NCBI GenBank assembly: GCA_964553535.1
Contig: CAZKLK010000069.1
Span: 1-9,795 of the forward strand
Direction: 5' to 3'
Source: JALHSV01 sp964553535
Lineage (GTDB): Bacteria > Nitrospirota > Thermodesulfovibrionia > Thermodesulfovibrionales > SM23-35
Length of the DNA stretch: 9,795 nt
Shown here: in pieces, positions 6,945-9,795 of the stretch
Position numbering within the stretch: position 1 is the first letter of the stretch
How the letters are laid out: every line of letters starts with the position of its first letter
Program-made: the position numbers and the translations under genes
The notes under the pieces: model-generated
The model's input: the letters and a program-made list of their open reading frames with translations, nothing else
Databases searched by the model: none
Told to the model about the DNA's origin: nothing

Positions 6945-6979
6945 TTAGCGCCTGTTATCCGTCATGGTATTAAACCGTA

Positions 6980-7006
6980 AATATACTGTCTCATATTTGG
7001 ATTCAA
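6980..7006 (-). promoter_or_regulatory. Weak candidate promoter for the M16 peptidase gene
   Basis: On the minus strand, TTGAAT (7001-7006) and TATATT (6980-6985) are separated by 15 bases, which is short for sigma70. It lies in the gap after the pnp terminator, about 36 bases before the M16 start codon. A promoter is expected here because the terminator is strong, but this match is poor. Confidence 0.25.
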
Positions 7007-7095
7007 TAACTTTGAGGGTTATCTGTTATTAGTGAGGCCGGCAATCTGTTTTCGCTCTATTGAAAGCCCCAAAATTAAAAAACCTTAATGGAACT

Positions 7096-7123
7096 AAAAA
7101 GGGGATATGTGAAAGATACCCCC
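7096..7123 (-). terminator. Rho-independent terminator of rpsO-pnp
   Basis: On the minus strand GGGGGTAT (7116-7123) pairs with ATATCCCC (7101-7108) as an 8-bp stem with one G-U pair. The loop is 7 bases and TTTTT (7096-7100) follows directly. It begins 25 bases after the pnp stop codon. A second T run follows within about 15 bases. It is a textbook intrinsic terminator. Confidence 0.88.
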
Positions 7124-7147
7124 TTGCTTTGCAAATCAGCATACATT

Positions 7148-9247
7148 TCAGTTTGCTTTGGATATGCCCTTTTCCCGCAACGCCTCTTTTCTTGACAAAC
7201 GTATTCTGCCCATTTTATCGATCTCGATGACCTTGACCAGCACTTCCTCACCCTCGCTGAGCTCATCTGTCACTTTTGCTATCCTCTTATCCGATATTTG
7301 CGATATATGAAGAAGGCCCTCAGTTCCCGGCAGTATCTCCACAAATGCGCCAAAATCCACAATCCGCTTAACTTTGCCGAGATATATCTTCCCATGCTCT
7401 GCTTCCGCGATAATGCTGTTGATGATCTCGATTGCCTTACGCGCAGACTCTCCGTCCGGTGAGGCGATATTGATAAGCCCGCTGTCTTCAATATCGATTT
7501 TCACGCCGGTTTGCTCGACAATTCCGCGTATGACTTTCCCCCCTGTTCCGATTACATCCCGAATTTTTTCCTGTTTAATCTGCAGGGTATAAATTCTCGG
7601 GGCATATGGCGCGAGATCCTCCCGTGACGAACGGATTGTCTCATTCATTTTTTCAAGAATATGGAGTCGACCTTCAAAGGCTTGCTGGATAGCCTTTTCC
7701 ATGATTGACCGTGAGATGCCGGCTATCTTCGTATCAAGCTGAAAAGCGGTTATGCCCTTCGCTGTTCCGGTGACCTTAAAATCCATATCCCCAAGATGAT
7801 CTTCGAGCCCGAGAATGTCGTTGAGAATCACGACCCGGTCGCCCTCCTTAATTAAACCCATCGCAATGCCGGCCACGTGAGACCTGATCGGGACCCCCGC
7901 GTCCATAAGGGCCAGAGAACCGCCGCAAACAGTAGCCATAGAAGAAGAGCCGTTGGATTCGAGTATGTCAGACACGATCCGTACGGTATAAGGGAACTCT
8001 GTTTTTTGCGGAATAATGGCCTTCAAAGCTCTCTCGGCAAGCATCCCGTGCCCTATTTCGCGCCTGCCCGGGGAACGCAATGGCTTCACTTCCCCCACGC
8101 TGAATGGAGGAAAATTGTAATGCAGCATAAAGGTCTTGTATGATTCTCCTTCAAGCGAATCAATCTTCTGCTCATCGTCTGACGTACCGAGCGTAACGAC
8201 TGCAAGGCACTGGGTTTCTCCTCTGATAAAAAGGGCGGACCCGTGTGTTCTTGGAAGGATGCCAACTTCACAACGAATGTCTCTGATATCTTTTGGAGTT
8301 CTGCCATCGGCCCGCCTGTTTTCATTGATAATCATACCGCGCACGAGGTTTTTTTCTGTCTCATTGAACACGTGCATGATATCTCTTGTAATGTCTTTGC
8401 CCGACGTATTAAATTTTTCAGTCAATTCCATGAGGATATCATCAAGCGCATTCTGACGGCGCAATTTATCGGGAATTGTTATCGCTGATTTTATTTTCTC
8501 AATGGAGAAGTCTTTGACGGTCTTCGTCAGATGTTCGTCAATATCCGTTGCTGCAACTGACCTCTTTTCTCTTCCGGCGAGAGATTGAAACTCTTTCTGA
8601 ATGATGCAGATGCGCTGAATCTCCCGGTGGGCAACGTCAAGGGCTTCAAGCAGATCGCCTTCCGAAATTTCCTGCGCCTCGCCCTCAACCATAATCACCG
8701 CTTCTTCTGTTCCCGCGACAACAAGATTGAGGTCGCACTCTTCTATTTCCCTGAGGTCGGGATTTATTACGAATGAACCTGCAATTCTGCCGATTCTGAC
8801 AGCGGAAACCGGCGATTTGAAAGGAATGTCTGAAATAATGAGGGCTGCGGACATGCTGATTATGCTAAGAATATCCGCCACATTTTCGTCACCGTAGGAG
8901 AGTACATTGACAATGCACTGAGTTTCACAATAAAAACCTTTTTCGAAGACAGGTCTGAGAGGCCTGTCGATCAGCCGCGACGTCAGTATCTCCTTTTCCG
9001 ATGGCCTTCCTTCTCTCTTGAAAAAACCTCCGGGTATTTTACCGGCTGCATACGCCTTTTCCTGATAATCTACCGTAAGCGGAAAAAAATCGAGTCCTTC
9101 CCTTGGTTCCTTGTCAGCAACCGCGGTCGCCAGAACGACAGTGTCGCCGTACTGCGCAACCACTGCTCCGTCAGCCTGCCTGGCAAATTTACCTGTCTCA
9201 AGGATAAGATTCTTCCCGCGAAGCTCGATGTCGACTCTTTTTATCAT
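7148..9247 (-). CDS. pnp: Polyribonucleotide nucleotidyltransferase (PNPase)
   Basis: This 699-residue protein is a phosphorolytic 3'-to-5' exoribonuclease, normally a trimer and often part of the RNA degradosome. It has two RNase PH-like cores joined by an all-alpha linker. The second core has HYNFPPFSVGE, GRREIGHGMLAERAL and SSSMATVCGGSLALMDAG. The catalytic metal-site residues Asp483, Asp489 and Lys491 in EDHLGDMDFK correspond to E. coli Asp486, Asp492 and Lys494. A KH domain (about 555-618, loop GTGG at 567-570) and an S1 domain (about 619-690, with FGAFVEILPGTEGLLHISQI) follow. The length is standard and all parts are present. Its ATG overlaps the rpsO stop (ATGA) and has only a weak ribosome site, so it is probably translated by coupling to rpsO. 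A strong terminator lies downstream. Confidence 0.98.
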   Translation of the reverse strand: MIKRVDIELRGKNLILETGKFARQADGAVVAQYGDTVVLATAVADKEPREGLDFFPLTVDYQEKAYAAGKIPGGFFKREGRPSEKEILTSRLIDRPLRPVFEKGFYCETQCIVNVLSYGDENVADILSIISMSAALIISDIPFKSPVSAVRIGRIAGSFVINPDLREIEECDLNLVVAGTEEAVIMVEGEAQEISEGDLLEALDVAHREIQRICIIQKEFQSLAGREKRSVAATDIDEHLTKTVKDFSIEKIKSAITIPDKLRRQNALDDILMELTEKFNTSGKDITRDIMHVFNETEKNLVRGMIINENRRADGRTPKDIRDIRCEVGILPRTHGSALFIRGETQCLAVVTLGTSDDEQKIDSLEGESYKTFMLHYNFPPFSVGEVKPLRSPGRREIGHGMLAERALKAIIPQKTEFPYTVRIVSDILESNGSSSMATVCGGSLALMDAGVPIRSHVAGIAMGLIKEGDRVVILNDILGLEDHLGDMDFKVTGTAKGITAFQLDTKIAGISRSIMEKAIQQAFEGRLHILEKMNETIRSSREDLAPYAPRIYTLQIKQEKIRDVIGTGGKVIRGIVEQTGVKIDIEDSGLINIASPDGESARKAIEIINSIIAEAEHGKIYLGKVKRIVDFGAFVEILPGTEGLLHISQISDKRIAKVTDELSEGEEVLVKVIEIDKMGRIRLSRKEALREKGISKAN

Positions 9248-9513
9248 TTCCGTATTTCCAATCGCATAATGACTTTCTCATAGCGATCCCTGTCTGATTT
9301 CTTAAGATAATCGAGCAATTTCCTTCTCTGGCTGACGAGTTTGAGAAGGCCTCTCCTTGAATGGTGATCCTTCATGTGCAGTTTGAAATGCTCGGTAAGA
9401 TAACTGATTCTCGTACTGAGCAGCGCTATCTGGACCTCCGGGGAACCTGTATCGGTATCATGGATCCTGTACGCGTTAATGATATTAGCTTTTTCCGTCC
9501 TTTCGATAGACAT
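9244..9513 (-). CDS. rpsO: Small ribosomal subunit protein S15
   Basis: This 89-residue protein is the standard bacterial S15 length. It has the conserved segments DTGSPEVQIALLSTRI (21-36), LTEHFKLHMKDHHSRRGLL (39-57) and LVSQRRKLLDYLKK (59-72) that form its four-helix fold. S15 binds the central domain of 16S rRNA early in 30S assembly. The start is supported by GGCGGTGA a few bases upstream of the ATG. The stop overlaps the pnp start by four bases (ATGA), so the two genes form one transcript. A candidate promoter lies 35-65 bases upstream. S15 represses its own mRNA in several bacteria, but no known S15-binding leader fold could be recognised here. Confidence 0.98.
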   Translation of the reverse strand: MSIERTEKANIINAYRIHDTDTGSPEVQIALLSTRISYLTEHFKLHMKDHHSRRGLLKLVSQRRKLLDYLKKSDRDRYEKVIMRLEIRK

Positions 9514-9547
9514 CTATTCACCGCCTTTCAAATATTTTGCAATTCTT

Positions 9548-9577
9548 ACCATACCATATGACTAATTTATCTGTAAA
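9548..9577 (-). promoter_or_regulatory. Candidate sigma70 promoter of rpsO-pnp
   Basis: On the minus strand, -35 TTTACA (9572-9577, five of six) and -10 TATGGT (9548-9553, four of six) are 18 bases apart. The predicted start near 9541 gives a leader of about 28 bases containing the rpsO ribosome site. TATGGT is repeated in tandem here (9548-9558), but the second copy would leave only a 13-base spacer. Confidence 0.4.
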
Positions 9578-9795
9578 GAAACCTTTCCGCCGCGCGATTA
9601 TTGCAGCCCGCTACTCACGCAATTCATAAGTCCCGCGGGGATTGAAATAACACAGTTTCCAAGAAGGTTTATCTTGCAGACATACTAATACTGCGCATTC
9701 AACAATAATAAAACAGAATTCCTCACTGTCCGAAGACAGGGGATATCAACCCGAGCGGTCCCCCCGGACGCAAGTGATCAAGATAATGGCGCTTT
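9578..9795. other. Upstream region of rpsO with small hairpins and no recognisable gene
   Basis: No supported coding region was seen in about 220 bases. Read on the minus strand it holds CTGTC-TTCG-GACAG (9726-9739), a 5-bp stem closed by a stable cUUCGg tetraloop, and GTCC-GGGG-GGAC just before it. CCCGCGGG (9632-9639) is an 8-base palindrome. An open minus-strand frame from the window edge ends at a TGA at 9723-9725, but its roughly 23 residues match nothing recognised; it could be the tail of an upstream gene. The UUCG hairpin is followed by a T-rich tract only after about 10 bases, so it is a poor intrinsic terminator. Confidence 0.35.

Noticed and set aside
6945..6965. Six-codon mini-ORF ending in TAA directly before the M16 peptidase ATG
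   Set aside because: It has no ribosome site, and its residues do not suggest a leader peptide or attenuator. The TAAATG junction is probably chance.
1548..8970. A 15-base identical string (TGAGAGGCCTGTCGA) at 1548-1562 and 8956-8970
   Set aside because: Both copies lie inside ino1 and pnp and encode the same Asp-Arg-Pro-Leu tetrapeptide in conserved context. It is coincidence of protein sequence, not a mobile repeat.
9633..9647. CRISPR-repeat-like string ending GGGGATTGAAA on the plus strand
   Set aside because: The GATTGAAA ending resembles many type I/III repeats, but only one copy exists in the window, with no spacer periodicity and no cas genes.
9723..9795. Minus-strand open frame running in from the right edge, possible C-terminus of an upstream gene such as truB or rbfA
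   Set aside because: About 23 residues are visible and they match no family tail I recognise. It is too short to call.

Overview
The window is a bacterial chromosomal segment of densely packed, intact genes. All protein genes lie on the minus strand; a truncated tRNA-Gly at the left edge is the only plus-strand gene. Base composition is close to balanced by eye, the tRNA encodes its own CCA, and several Shine-Dalgarno sites are consensus AGGAGG. The order rpsO-pnp-M16 peptidase is common in Gram-negative lineages such as Desulfobacterota and Nitrospirota. A fused ADP-forming acyl-CoA synthetase and a short actinobacterial/archaeal-type inositol-phosphate synthase suggest an anaerobic or thermophile-related lineage, perhaps Nitrospirota. 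This placement is an inference of low certainty.

Layout in the direction of transcription (right to left). (1) 9795-9514 is an upstream region with a candidate promoter and small hairpins. rpsO (S15) and pnp (PNPase) follow, overlapping by ATGA and closed by a clear intrinsic terminator at 7096-7123. (2) An M16 zinc peptidase (5700-6944). (3) A small FmdB-type zinc ribbon gene (5463-5630) with its own extended -10 promoter. It leads into a fused ADP-forming acetate/acyl-CoA ligase (3318-5414) and a BioD-like/DRTGG protein (2243-3316), the last two almost touching. (4) A near-consensus sigma70 promoter (2180-2208) drives a three-gene unit: a zinc-ribbon/HTH protein resembling the DNA-binding half of an IS1-like transposase (1763-2173), myo-inositol-phosphate synthase (652-1755), and a CDP-alcohol phosphatidyltransferase (82-651). 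The unit converges on tRNA-Gly(CCC) at 1-54.

Working together: units 1 and 2 are housekeeping (ribosome, RNA decay, protein processing). Unit 3 probably interconverts an acyl-CoA and its acid with ATP gain or cost, next to a protein built like the N-terminal regulatory half of phosphotransacetylase. Unit 4 makes inositol phosphate from glucose-6-phosphate and attaches it to a CDP-lipid, giving a phosphatidylinositol-type lipid.

The most unusual point is the transposase-derived DNA-binding module at the head of the inositol-lipid operon. Its promoter places the predicted transcript start on its own ATG, so the message is probably leaderless. No CRISPR array, complete insertion sequence, phage or defence system is visible.
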